Shown in pieces: positions 54,798 through 63,422 of a DNA stretch of 64,000 nt. Location: NCBI GenBank assembly GCA_016713175.1, contig JADJPQ010000006.1, positions 1 to 64,000 of the forward strand, given 5' to 3'. Position numbers and translations under genes: made by a program. Position 1 is the stretch's first letter. Each line of letters begins with the position of its first letter. The notes beneath the pieces are model-generated. The model had not been told where the DNA came from. It saw only the letters and a program-made list of their open reading frames with translations, and searched no databases. This DNA is from Planctomycetota bacterium. GTDB lineage: Bacteria; Planctomycetota; UBA1135; UBA2386.

Positions 54798-56444
54798 ATG
54801 TTCTTGGACCTCGCCCGCGCGAACCTGGTCCTGGCCGCAGTCCTGGCCATGGCAGGCAGCATTGCCGGCCAGACAGCCACCGCCGATCTGCATGGCCTGG
54901 TCCTCGACCGCGCGGCAAACGCGCTCGCCAATGCCGACGTGGAGGTCTTCGACGGTCAGCGACGACTGGCGACCGCGACCACCGGTGCCGACGGTCGATT
55001 CGACATCCCCGCCTTGCCGCTGCGGCGCGTGCAAGTGATCGCGCGCGCCAAGGAACATGCGCTGCGGGCCCAGGAAGTCGACCTGATCGACTTCGATACC
55101 CGCCACGTCCGGCTGCAGTTGTTCGACGGCCGCAGTGTGCACGGCCGGGTGCTGCAGGACGAACGGCCCGTCATCGGCGCCACGGTGTTCGCCTGCAGCA
55201 CCACGTGGAGCGGGCAGCCGGACGCCGGGATCGCGGCGCCGCACACCACGACCGACAACGAGGGCCGCTATCGCCTGGACCATGTGCCGTTCGGACCGCT
55301 GACCGTACGCGCCTGGCACCCCGGCACCGCGATCGCATGCCATCAGGATGATGGTGTCGACGACGAGATCGGCGACGTGACCCTGACCGCAACCACCACC
55401 GCGGTGACGTTCTCGCTGGTCGACGCGACTCCGGCACAGATCGAGACGACCACGTTCTTCGTGCGCACCGACCACGCGCTACCGCCGATCCTCGCGTTTG
55501 GCCGACCCGACGCCGCGGGCAACTGGGTGGCCACCGCCCCGCCAGGCGACTGGCGGACGGATTGCGAATTGCAGGACCACGGCGTGGTGCCGGCGAGCAA
55601 CCTGCGCATGAGCCGCGAATTCGCGCGCTTTCGGCCGTTGGCGCAATCGCTGCTGCGCGGACGACTGACCTCGAGCCAGGGGGTGCCGCTCGCCGATCGC
55701 GACCTGCTCGTCCAACCCGAGCACCGGCGCGAACCGCGGTTCCTCGCTCGCACCGGCGCCGATGGCTCGTTTGCCGTGCCGCTGCCGGATCCCGACTACG
55801 CCTTGCGCTTGCTCGATCGCGAACTTGCCGTTGCCGATCCAGCCGATGACGCGCCAAAGGGCGCGCCGCAACTCCGGCCAAAGACGAGGCCCCTTGCTCG
55901 CTCGGTCTGGCACATGGCACACGCCGACGGCACCGCGGCCGAAATCGTTGCCGAACCGGCCCACAAGATCGTCGGCAGCGTGGCGGCGACCGACATGGAC
56001 CTGACCGGCGTGACGGTGCACCTGTGGAATGGACGCCGCGAGGTGGGCTCGGCAACCTGCGCCGCCGATGGCACGTTCTTGATCCACGGCATCCGCCTCG
56101 CCGAGGACGTCGAGCATACGCTGTACTTCGACAACAACGGCCCGTCGTGGATGACCACCATGACACCGTCCACGCCGGAGAGAGTCGAGGTGCGTGGCAC
56201 CGCAAGCACCGCCGTCGTGCAAGGCTTCGTCCGCGATGCCAGCGGCGTTGCGGTGCCCGGGGCGCTGGTGGAGTTGGTCGACGATGGCTCCCACCGCCAC
56301 ATGTTGTCGGGGCGCGACGGCAGCTTCCGGTTCACCGGCGCTACCGCCCGCACGATCGTCAAAGCCAACGACCAGTCGCGCAGCGGTCTCGCCTGGTGCG
56401 GGGGCGAAGGCGAGCCCGACATCGTCGAACTGATCCTGCGCTGA
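54798..56444 (+). CDS. Secreted carboxypeptidase-regulatory-like protein
   Basis: 548 residues from ATG 54798 (an in-frame ATG at 54789 is also possible). Signal peptide to about residue 24 (IAG/Q). Beta-sandwich modules: LHGLVLDRAANALANADVEV with GADGRFDIPALPLRRV; VHGRVLQDERPVIGATVFA with DNEGRYRLDHVPFGPLTVRA; LRGRLTSSQGVPLADRDLLV with GADGSFAVPLPDP; and VVQGFVRDASGVAVPGALVE with GRDGSFRFTG. No catalytic residues. It belongs to the four-member set in the window. A methyltransferase gene follows 28 bases later on the same strand. Confidence 0.76.
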   Translation: MFLDLARANLVLAAVLAMAGSIAGQTATADLHGLVLDRAANALANADVEVFDGQRRLATATTGADGRFDIPALPLRRVQVIARAKEHALRAQEVDLIDFDTRHVRLQLFDGRSVHGRVLQDERPVIGATVFACSTTWSGQPDAGIAAPHTTTDNEGRYRLDHVPFGPLTVRAWHPGTAIACHQDDGVDDEIGDVTLTATTTAVTFSLVDATPAQIETTTFFVRTDHALPPILAFGRPDAAGNWVATAPPGDWRTDCELQDHGVVPASNLRMSREFARFRPLAQSLLRGRLTSSQGVPLADRDLLVQPEHRREPRFLARTGADGSFAVPLPDPDYALRLLDRELAVADPADDAPKGAPQLRPKTRPLARSVWHMAHADGTAAEIVAEPAHKIVGSVAATDMDLTGVTVHLWNGRREVGSATCAADGTFLIHGIRLAEDVEHTLYFDNNGPSWMTTMTPSTPERVEVRGTASTAVVQGFVRDASGVAVPGALVELVDDGSHRHMLSGRDGSFRFTGATARTIVKANDQSRSGLAWCGGEGEPDIVELILR

Positions 56445-56472
56445 ACGACACCGACGCTATCCTGCGCACCGC

Positions 56473-57324
56473 GTGCTGACCGTTCCCGCCTCGCTGCGCC
56501 AACGCTACCACCAGAGCCTGCTGCACGCCTGCAGCCGCCCGACGCGGCCCGCCGCGTTCTTGCGCGCCTACCTCACCCACTGCATCGACCGCGTCGCCTG
56601 GAACTGCGCCGCGCTCGACACGCTGGCACGCACGCGCCGCTGGCTCGACATCGGCGGGTTCGGGCTGGAGCCGTTGCTGCTGCGCGCCCACGGCGTGCCG
56701 TGCGACCCCCACGTGCTGTCGTACGAAGGCGATCTGCTCGGCCTGGATGCCGATCGGTGCCTGACCGACGACCCCGCAGCCATGCGCCATGCGCAACGCA
56801 TTGCGACCCTCGACGTCGAGCGCCAGCCGCTGCCGTTCGGCGACGGCTCGCTCGACCTGGTGACCTGCTTCGAGCTGCTCGAACACCTGAAGTACGACCC
56901 CCGCCCGCTGCTGCGCGAGATCCGCCGCGTGCTGGCCCCGGATGGCGAACTGTGGCTGACGACGCCCAACATCCTGTCGACGCGCTCGACGGTGCGCGGC
57001 CTGCTCGGCAAGAACCCGCACGAGAACCCGCGTTTCCACGGCGATCCGCGCTATGGCGTGATCCATCCGAAGGAGTACGCGGCCTACGAACTGGCCGTGC
57101 TGGCGCGCGGCTGCGGCCTCGACCTCGTGCACCTCGGCAGCCAGACGTTCCGGCCGACGGGCGTCGCCGAACGTGCGTTCGGCCTGCTGCTGCGAACGCT
57201 CCGCCGGCCGGCGCGCGCGCTGCTGCGCTGGCCACACGCGTCGGTCGACACCGGCGACAACCTGGTGCTCTGCGCGCGCCGCGGAGGCGCCGAACGACCG
57301 ATGCCGCTGCTGTTCGAAGCCTGA
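56473..57324 (+). CDS. Class I SAM-dependent methyltransferase
   Basis: 283 residues from GTG 56473. Motif I is RRWLDIGGFGLEPLLL (about residues 56-71), the acidic residue of motif II is in VLSYEGDLLGLD, and motif III/IV are DGSLDLVTCFELLEHLKYDP and EIRRVLAPDGELWLTTPNIL. This is the Methyltransf_11/23 layout. A segment HPKEYAAYELAVLARGCGLD matches the late helix of sugar/polyketide-type methyltransferases. The substrate is unknown. It converges with the large Gly-rich lipoprotein gene, three bases between stops, and may be cotranscribed with 54798. Confidence 0.82.
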   Translation: MLTVPASLRQRYHQSLLHACSRPTRPAAFLRAYLTHCIDRVAWNCAALDTLARTRRWLDIGGFGLEPLLLRAHGVPCDPHVLSYEGDLLGLDADRCLTDDPAAMRHAQRIATLDVERQPLPFGDGSLDLVTCFELLEHLKYDPRPLLREIRRVLAPDGELWLTTPNILSTRSTVRGLLGKNPHENPRFHGDPRYGVIHPKEYAAYELAVLARGCGLDLVHLGSQTFRPTGVAERAFGLLLRTLRRPARALLRWPHASVDTGDNLVLCARRGGAERPMPLLFEA

Positions 57325-57327
57325 GCG

Positions 57328-60300
57328 TCAGAACCGGAACGGCAGCACCAGATTGCGCAGCGACGGTCGCAGCGAGCCGGGACTGAGCCGGTACTGCGGG
57401 TCGTTCGGTGACCGCGACCACGCGATGTCGAACAGCACGTCCCACTGCACCCAGCTCGCACCGAACCGCCGGACCGCCTCGGCGACCGCCGGATCGGCCA
57501 GATCGTGCACGAACTCGCCGACGCGCGACGGATAGCGATCCGGATCCTCGCCACTCTGCACCGCCGCCGGACTGTTGCGATGGAACGCGAAGCCGATCCG
57601 GACGTTCGCCGCCGGTGTCGCCGCGTTGCCAGTCCCGGTCACCGCACCGAGGCCCTCGCTGCCGTCGACGTCGACGTCGAAGAAGTGTGCCCGCACCTGC
57701 AACCGACCAGCCCCTTGCGGCCAGGGCGCCGTCGCCGCGACCACCAGACTCTGTGCCTCGTGCGCGAGAATGCGGAACGAACCCAGGGCATTGCCGGCGA
57801 CATCGGCGATCTCCACGCGGTAGTGCGCATAGCGATCGGACAGTTCGCCGAGCGCCGCTTCGCTGAGTTCGATCCGGTGCGCGGCCTGGCCCCGGTGCAC
57901 GATGCCCACTTCGGCGCGAGCGATGCCTGCCGGCGTCGACAGCACCGCTGGCGCCGCCGCCAGCGCGCGACCACCGACGACGTCGAACGCCACCCAGCCC
58001 GGCCCACCGACTGCCGCATTCGTGGTGGTGCCGGCAAACGAGAACTGCGGCCCAGGAACCGCGCCGTTGCCGCCATTGGCGAGCAGGTAGCGCGCGCCAC
58101 CATCCGGCGCCGCCAACGGCCGCCGGACCGCCGCACCGAGCGGCAGCCAGCGCGATCGCGCCCGCGAGCGCGCGCTGATCGGTGTCGGCAACAGCTGCGG
58201 CGCCGGCCGGATATCGCCTTCGTTGGCGCCGATGTCGACCACATTGCCGGCATCGTCGACGCGCCGGCCGTCGGGCTGCGGCAGTCCGCGCCACGCCAGC
58301 ATCCTTTGCTTCTGCGCGCCACTGAGCTGCTGGCCGCTGCGGAAAACATCGATGCCATCGTCGAGGATCGTGTTGGTGCCGTCGGCATTGTCGCCAGGCG
58401 GCGCCATCAACTGGATCACGCCGAGGCCGCCGAAGCCGCCGAGCGGATTCTGGTCGTACTCGACGCCGGTCATCGGCAACTGCCCTGAGGCCGGATACTT
58501 GCCGGTGACATTGGGGCCACCGAACGTTCCGGTCAACGTGACGCCGCCATCGGCCGACAGCACGCAGTCATAGTCGTTCTCCTGATAGGTCCACGCCGCA
58601 TTGCTGCCGCGCGTGTGCAGCACGATCCGTTCGCCCGCCATCAGCAGGATCATGCCGCCGGAGCCGCCGCCACCGCCGCCGCCTTCATTGCACGAGCCGG
58701 CCTGTTCGCCGCCGCCGCCATGCCCGCCATCGGCAACGATGCGCCCGGTCGCTTCGACCGTGATCCGGCCAATCGCCTGGATGACCAGACAACCGCCGCC
58801 ACCACCGCCACCGCCACCCTTCCGGTCATTGATGAAGTTCGGATCGACTTCGGCGCAATTGCCGGTGTCGCTGAGGTCGCCACCGCCGCCGCCGCCAGTG
58901 CCGCCGCGCGGCACCGCGATTTCGCCGGTGATCCGCAGTTGCCGCCGTGGGTCGATCGCGGTGCCGAAGAAGTCGTTGTCGGCGCGCAGATCGGTGAACG
59001 CGCCCGGACCGGCGGCGCCGCCGGCCATGGTCCGCGTCGCCGCACCGGCAGCCCCGACACAACCCCGCCCGCCGGCCCCGAGCTGCTGCGGGAACACCGT
59101 TCCCGGTCCCGCCAACCGCTTGTACCACGGATCGCCCTGAGTCGCGAACGAGCCACCACCGCCGCCGCTGCCGCGCCGACATGGACCACACGCCAGTTCG
59201 CCGCCGACACCGCCGTCGCCGGGCACCTGGAACGCGCCGAAGCCGTTCTGGCCGCGACGATCGCGCGTGTTGCCGGAGAGACTGCCGGCACCGCCATTGC
59301 CGCCGGTGCAGACGCCGACGCCGCCCGCAGCCGGGAAATTCGCCGAGCGCAACGTGTTGACGCGCTGCCCGTCACCGCCGCGGACCGACAGTTCGCCGGC
59401 AATGGTCATGTTGCCCGAGCACAGGATCACCAGCGGATTGCGGCCGAGCCCCTGTACGCGCACGCCGGCCGGAATCGTCACGTTGCGGAACTCGAACACG
59501 CCGCCGGACACGTTGTACGACGGCCCGTTCTCAGGCGTCACCTGCGCGAAGTCGGTGTTCAGCACGACCTCGCGTGCGATCGGACGCCAGTCCCGCGTGG
59601 TCGTGCCGCCAGCGAATTGCAGGCCCGCGCGCAGTTCGCCGCGCCGCACCTCAGCCGGCGGTTCGACGAAGGCCACGTCGTCGTCGATCCGCTCCCGATC
59701 GACGAACGCCTCGACGACCGCATCGAAACGCGACTGCGGCGAGGCCACGGTCCGCACCCGTGCAGCGACCGGAGTCCAGGCCGCGACGGCACTGTTGTCC
59801 TGGCCGGACAGGTCCTGCAACGTCGACTGCACGACCAGTCGCAGCGCCGCATCATTGGGCAGCACACCCCAGGGTCGTAGGACCACGACCGCACCCGCCG
59901 CGTCGTTGCGTTCGAGTTCGACGTCCGCCGGCAGCCACACCGACGGCCCCCGCTCGACATCGTCGTACTCGAGCCACAACCGGCCGCGATCACCGGCCGC
60001 CACGCGCCGGGCATCGACCCGCGGCACGTTGCGCGCGGTCGGCTCCAGCGGCTGGTCGAACGCCACGCGGATCTCGAGCGGATACTGGCCCTGTTCGTTC
60101 AGCGGCAGCGCCTGCAGGTCACCAGTCGACGCCGTCACCGAGACGACGCGCGGGCCGCCGGGCCGGCGGTCGCGGAACAGCTGCCGCGGCGTGGTGCCCA
60201 TGGCGGTCCGCACGCGGAACGAGTACGGCACCTCGACGGCACGACCGCGATCGTCGCGGAGCGCGGCGTCGTTCTGACGGTCACCGCCGACGACCGCGAT

Positions 60301-60705
60301 CAGGTAGGTCCGCCCCGGGCGCAGCCCGCCGTCGCCATAGTCCTCGGCCTCCGGCAGCTTGGGTTCGAACAACAGCCGTCGCTGCGCCCCGGTCGGCGCA
60401 TCGACCACCGAGAAGGTCCCGGACGGCTGTTCGGTCAGCGGGTTGCCGTTCTCGTCGAACGCCTGGAACCGGATGACGTCGCGCGACAGGCTGTCGGCCG
60501 CGATCGGACGCGTGAAGTCGATCGCGATGGTGTCGTTCAAGAACACCGTGCCGTCGGAGGGCGGTTCGGTCGTCAGCACGAAGAACGTGCTGAGCGGCGG
60601 ATCGATCGGGGCGCCGTCGCCACCACCCCCCGAACAGGCGGCCAGCACGGACGCAGCGGCGCACAGCGCGGCCGGCGAAACACGATTGCGGAACGGACGG
60701 TTCAT
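57328..60705 (-). CDS. Very large glycine-rich lipoprotein with Ig-like domains
   Basis: 1125 residues. The N-terminus MNRPFRNRVSPAALCAAASV then LAAC is a lipoprotein signal; GGAGG precedes the ATG. Residues 40-130 look like a bacterial Ig-like (SbsA/Big_5) domain: TEPPSDGTVFLNDTIAIDFT, SRDVIRFQAFDENGN. A second similar unit lies at 190-330. The middle (about 400-750) is strikingly glycine-rich with runs of G (GSGGGGGSF, GGGTGGGGGG, KGGGGGGGGG), interleaved with strands such as GRITVEATGRIVADGG, giving a likely extended beta structure. The C-terminal third has RYAHYRVEIADVAGNALG and ends SLRNLVLPFRF. Function unknown; probably a surface or outer-membrane associated protein. The poly-Gly runs are coded by GC-rich GGC/GGT repeats that could be hypermutable. 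Confidence 0.72.
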   Translation of the reverse strand: MNRPFRNRVSPAALCAAASVLAACSGGGGDGAPIDPPLSTFFVLTTEPPSDGTVFLNDTIAIDFTRPIAADSLSRDVIRFQAFDENGNPLTEQPSGTFSVVDAPTGAQRRLLFEPKLPEAEDYGDGGLRPGRTYLIAVVGGDRQNDAALRDDRGRAVEVPYSFRVRTAMGTTPRQLFRDRRPGGPRVVSVTASTGDLQALPLNEQGQYPLEIRVAFDQPLEPTARNVPRVDARRVAAGDRGRLWLEYDDVERGPSVWLPADVELERNDAAGAVVVLRPWGVLPNDAALRLVVQSTLQDLSGQDNSAVAAWTPVAARVRTVASPQSRFDAVVEAFVDRERIDDDVAFVEPPAEVRRGELRAGLQFAGGTTTRDWRPIAREVVLNTDFAQVTPENGPSYNVSGGVFEFRNVTIPAGVRVQGLGRNPLVILCSGNMTIAGELSVRGGDGQRVNTLRSANFPAAGGVGVCTGGNGGAGSLSGNTRDRRGQNGFGAFQVPGDGGVGGELACGPCRRGSGGGGGSFATQGDPWYKRLAGPGTVFPQQLGAGGRGCVGAAGAATRTMAGGAAGPGAFTDLRADNDFFGTAIDPRRQLRITGEIAVPRGGTGGGGGGDLSDTGNCAEVDPNFINDRKGGGGGGGGGCLVIQAIGRITVEATGRIVADGGHGGGGEQAGSCNEGGGGGGGSGGMILLMAGERIVLHTRGSNAAWTYQENDYDCVLSADGGVTLTGTFGGPNVTGKYPASGQLPMTGVEYDQNPLGGFGGLGVIQLMAPPGDNADGTNTILDDGIDVFRSGQQLSGAQKQRMLAWRGLPQPDGRRVDDAGNVVDIGANEGDIRPAPQLLPTPISARSRARSRWLPLGAAVRRPLAAPDGGARYLLANGGNGAVPGPQFSFAGTTTNAAVGGPGWVAFDVVGGRALAAAPAVLSTPAGIARAEVGIVHRGQAAHRIELSEAALGELSDRYAHYRVEIADVAGNALGSFRILAHEAQSLVVAATAPWPQGAGRLQVRAHFFDVDVDGSEGLGAVTGTGNAATPAANVRIGFAFHRNSPAAVQSGEDPDRYPSRVGEFVHDLADPAVAEAVRRFGASWVQWDVLFDIAWSRSPNDPQYRLSPGSLRPSLRNLVLPFRF

Positions 60706-60891
60706 CAGAGAAGGCCTCCGTGCGCCGTAGCCGCGCGATCTCGCGCGGTATCACGTTGCGCGGAAACGCTCAAGGCGGAGGGCGATCGAGCACCGACCAG
60801 AAGCGGAGTTTCTTGTCGCAACCTGACCGCCACTGCGTTCTGGAATTGGGCCGGAGTTCACCAGCCGGCCGCCCAAGTCCTCGAGGAGACC

Positions 60892-62370
60892 ATGCGCCGT
60901 CGCCATTCCAGCGTCTTGCTCACAACCTGTGTTCTGGCTGCCTGCTCCACGTTCAGTCGCGGTGATGTCCAAAGAGAGTGGAACAACACGTTCCGCGAAC
61001 TCGGCATCCTGCCGATCTACCCGCCGCGCGAAGATGTCCAGGTCGGTGATGTGATGCTGCGCCGCGGCAGCGCCACGGACCTGCAGGGTGCCTACGAATC
61101 CGGCTTTCCGCCGATCGACCTCTACCTCGCAACCGCTGGCGTCAACACCAAGGTCGGCGACCACTATGCGGCGCGACCGGACTTCGCGACGACGCCGCCG
61201 GATTGGGCGCAATCCATCGCCCGGGTCCCGGTCAAGGAGGGCGGCACGACCTTGCCGGCTGCCGGCGACCGGAGCGGCCGCCCCCAGGATGCGACGAGCC
61301 CAAAGACCCCGGCCGGCATGTTCGGCGAAGGCCATGTACGTCGACTGCGGCAGGTCGCATTCCCCGAGTTCTCGACGGTCACGATCACCAAAGGCGACCT
61401 CTCCGGCGTATTGCCGATCAAGGCCCTGAGCCTCGCGTTCGCAGCGTCACGCGCGAGCATCAGCAGTGTGCGGCTGAAGGTGCCCAATGGCGAGAGCTGC
61501 GGCCTGCCGGCCCTCGATGTGCTCGCTGCGATCACGGTCAAGGACGGGGACGGGTATCCGGCGCTCGATCCGGAGCGTTTCCCCGTGCACGTGCTGCAAG
61601 CCTTGCATCAGCAGACACAGGAATGGGCGAAGACCGCCCCAGGCCTCGGCTGTTCGGCTCGCTGGCGAATCCAGAACGACAGGCTCGTCTACCTCGACTT
61701 GATCAACGAGGTCTACTACGCCCGCACGTTCGAGGTCTCGGTCGACCGCGCCGTCGATGCTGGCGTCGCGCTCGACATCCGAACGATCGATGCGGCGGCA
61801 GCACAGACGGCGCGCAGTCAACCACAAGGAGCGGCGCCCCAACAACCGACGCCGCAGGACCCGCCGAGGCTGGACGCACTGCAACGCGCCAATGCGCTCA
61901 ATGCGCGGTTGCGTGACTCGGTCACCGACAACAACGGCACGCCGCGTGGCGCCCTGTCGTTCACGTCGGTGTCCGAAGCCCACGTCGGGATGCTCCAGAC
62001 CTACGAGCACCCGATCGCGATCGGCATGCGGGCGATGACGATCGCGGTCGATCCGGCGACCGGCCGCATCGTCGGCGGCGGCCCCAGTGCCGCGCACACG
62101 ACGGCAGGCAATGCCACCGCGTTCCTCGTCGATGCTCTGCGGAGCAACCTGCCCGATGTCGCCACCGCGACCTTCGGCGACGGCAACACGATCGTGCTGA
62201 CCCTCGGCGGAGGCTCGCTCGAAGCCGTCAGGGCGGAGTTCTCGCCAGCCGGGATCGGCGACGCGGCTCTGCGACTGGCCAGGGCCGCCAACAAAGCCGA
62301 CGACAAGACAGTGCGGGAGATCGAGAAGTTCAAGACCACGGAGTGGATCCTTGTCGCGAAGCCGAAGTAG
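60892..62370 (+). CDS. Lipoprotein of unknown function
   Basis: 492 residues. MRRRHSSVLLTTCVLAAC is a lipoprotein signal (lipobox LAAC); GAGGAG lies six bases upstream of the ATG. The protein contains REDVQVGDVMLRRGSATDLQ, SFVSVDRAVDAGVALDIRT-type strands and a low-complexity Gln/Pro/Ala linker near residue 310, then SVSEAHVGMLQTYEHPIAIG and TTAGNATAFLVDALRSNLPD. I recognise no domain. It is divergent from the Gly-rich lipoprotein gene with 186 bases between starts, and the next gene starts 17 bases after its stop, so it is cotranscribed with the protease-like gene. The pair may work together. Confidence 0.6.
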   Translation: MRRRHSSVLLTTCVLAACSTFSRGDVQREWNNTFRELGILPIYPPREDVQVGDVMLRRGSATDLQGAYESGFPPIDLYLATAGVNTKVGDHYAARPDFATTPPDWAQSIARVPVKEGGTTLPAAGDRSGRPQDATSPKTPAGMFGEGHVRRLRQVAFPEFSTVTITKGDLSGVLPIKALSLAFAASRASISSVRLKVPNGESCGLPALDVLAAITVKDGDGYPALDPERFPVHVLQALHQQTQEWAKTAPGLGCSARWRIQNDRLVYLDLINEVYYARTFEVSVDRAVDAGVALDIRTIDAAAAQTARSQPQGAAPQQPTPQDPPRLDALQRANALNARLRDSVTDNNGTPRGALSFTSVSEAHVGMLQTYEHPIAIGMRAMTIAVDPATGRIVGGGPSAAHTTAGNATAFLVDALRSNLPDVATATFGDGNTIVLTLGGGSLEAVRAEFSPAGIGDAALRLARAANKADDKTVREIEKFKTTEWILVAKPK

Positions 62371-62386
62371 CCGGACGGACGAGCCG

Positions 62387-63412
62387 GTGCCGATCCGGTC
62401 GATCGATCGTCTCGTGCCCGAACTGCTGTCCGCCATGCGCCGACGCTTTCCCGCCGCCAGGATCTGCGGCGGCGGGCTCGGTTGGCGGCAGCGGCGAGCC
62501 GCCGCTGCCGACGAGCCGCGCGAGCGCGCGCTGCGGGTCTTCGTGCCCCGCAAGATCTGCCGACAGCAGGCACGGCGCGAGGGTCGCACCATCGTCTGGC
62601 TGCCGCCGCGGACCCACGCGCTCGTCCGCTTGTTCAACCGCACCCACGAGATCACGGTGCCGATCGACGTCGACGAGATCCAGGCCGCGATCCCGACGTG
62701 GTTCTCGATCGGCACCCCGGGCAACGACACCCAGTCGGCGGCGGCGTTCGCTACCTGGCGCGCCGACAGCGGCATGGTCCGCACCGGCGTGGTCACCGCC
62801 GGCCATGGCTTCTGGCGCAAGAACAACGCGGGCGGGTTCGACCGCCTGACACGATCCCGCGTGCAGCTCGCCGACGGCACCACCGTCGCCGGCCGATTGT
62901 TGGACGCCTCGCTCCTGGGGCCGGATCGGGTCGACGTGGCGCTAGTCGCGGTCGCGCCGCAGGATCTCGTGGGTCATGGCTGGCCGGTCGCGCCCGACGG
63001 TCTGCCAGGGACACAAATCCCGGGCCTGGGCCGCTACGCCGGGCTGCTCGGCGGCCTCGTCGACGACGACGCCGTTCCCGCAAGCCTCCGCGCCGCAAAC
63101 ATCACCAGCGACCGGTGCATCGCGATGGCGTGGTACGAGCGCGTGCGGGTCCACGTGAGCGAGTTCGGCACGCTATGGATGAACGGCGTAGTCGAGACAC
63201 ACTGCGGCCCCGACAGCCCCGGGTTCTTGCCGGGGACGAGTGGCGCGCCGATCTTCGCGACGGCGCCAAGCACGATGCCGCTCGGCATCCAGAGCCTGTG
63301 CCTCGACCCGGGCACTTGGCGTCGCAGCTATGCCACCGACTTCCGAGCCGCCGAACGCTGGCTTCGCGAGCGCGTCCACCCGTCTCTGCGCCTGCACTGG
63401 CAGCCGGCCTGA
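62387..63412 (+). CDS. Chymotrypsin-fold serine peptidase-like protein
   Basis: 341 residues from GTG 62387. The triad is recognisable: VVTAGHGFWRK (His140), PDRVDVALVAVAP (Asp183) and FLPGTSGAPIFA (Ser285, G-x-S-G). These are the TAAHC, DIALL and GxSGGP equivalents of trypsin-like peptidases. The N-terminal 100 residues are arginine-rich with a region IDVDEIQAAIPTWFSIG that I cannot place. No signal peptide is obvious, so it may be cytoplasmic or use another export route. The gene follows the lipoprotein by 17 bases. Start is uncertain; a TTG at 62351 would overlap the lipoprotein. Relatives are often found next to predicted partner genes. Activity is inferred from motifs. Confidence 0.7.
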   Translation: MPIRSIDRLVPELLSAMRRRFPAARICGGGLGWRQRRAAAADEPRERALRVFVPRKICRQQARREGRTIVWLPPRTHALVRLFNRTHEITVPIDVDEIQAAIPTWFSIGTPGNDTQSAAAFATWRADSGMVRTGVVTAGHGFWRKNNAGGFDRLTRSRVQLADGTTVAGRLLDASLLGPDRVDVALVAVAPQDLVGHGWPVAPDGLPGTQIPGLGRYAGLLGGLVDDDAVPASLRAANITSDRCIAMAWYERVRVHVSEFGTLWMNGVVETHCGPDSPGFLPGTSGAPIFATAPSTMPLGIQSLCLDPGTWRRSYATDFRAAERWLRERVHPSLRLHWQPA

Positions 63413-63422
63413 CCGACTCGGC

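Noticed and set aside
58615..59880. Plus-strand frames opposite the glycine-rich lipoprotein
   Set aside because: Pro/Ala/Thr-rich mirror of the Gly codons; the opposite strand has a lipoprotein signal and a ribosome binding site.
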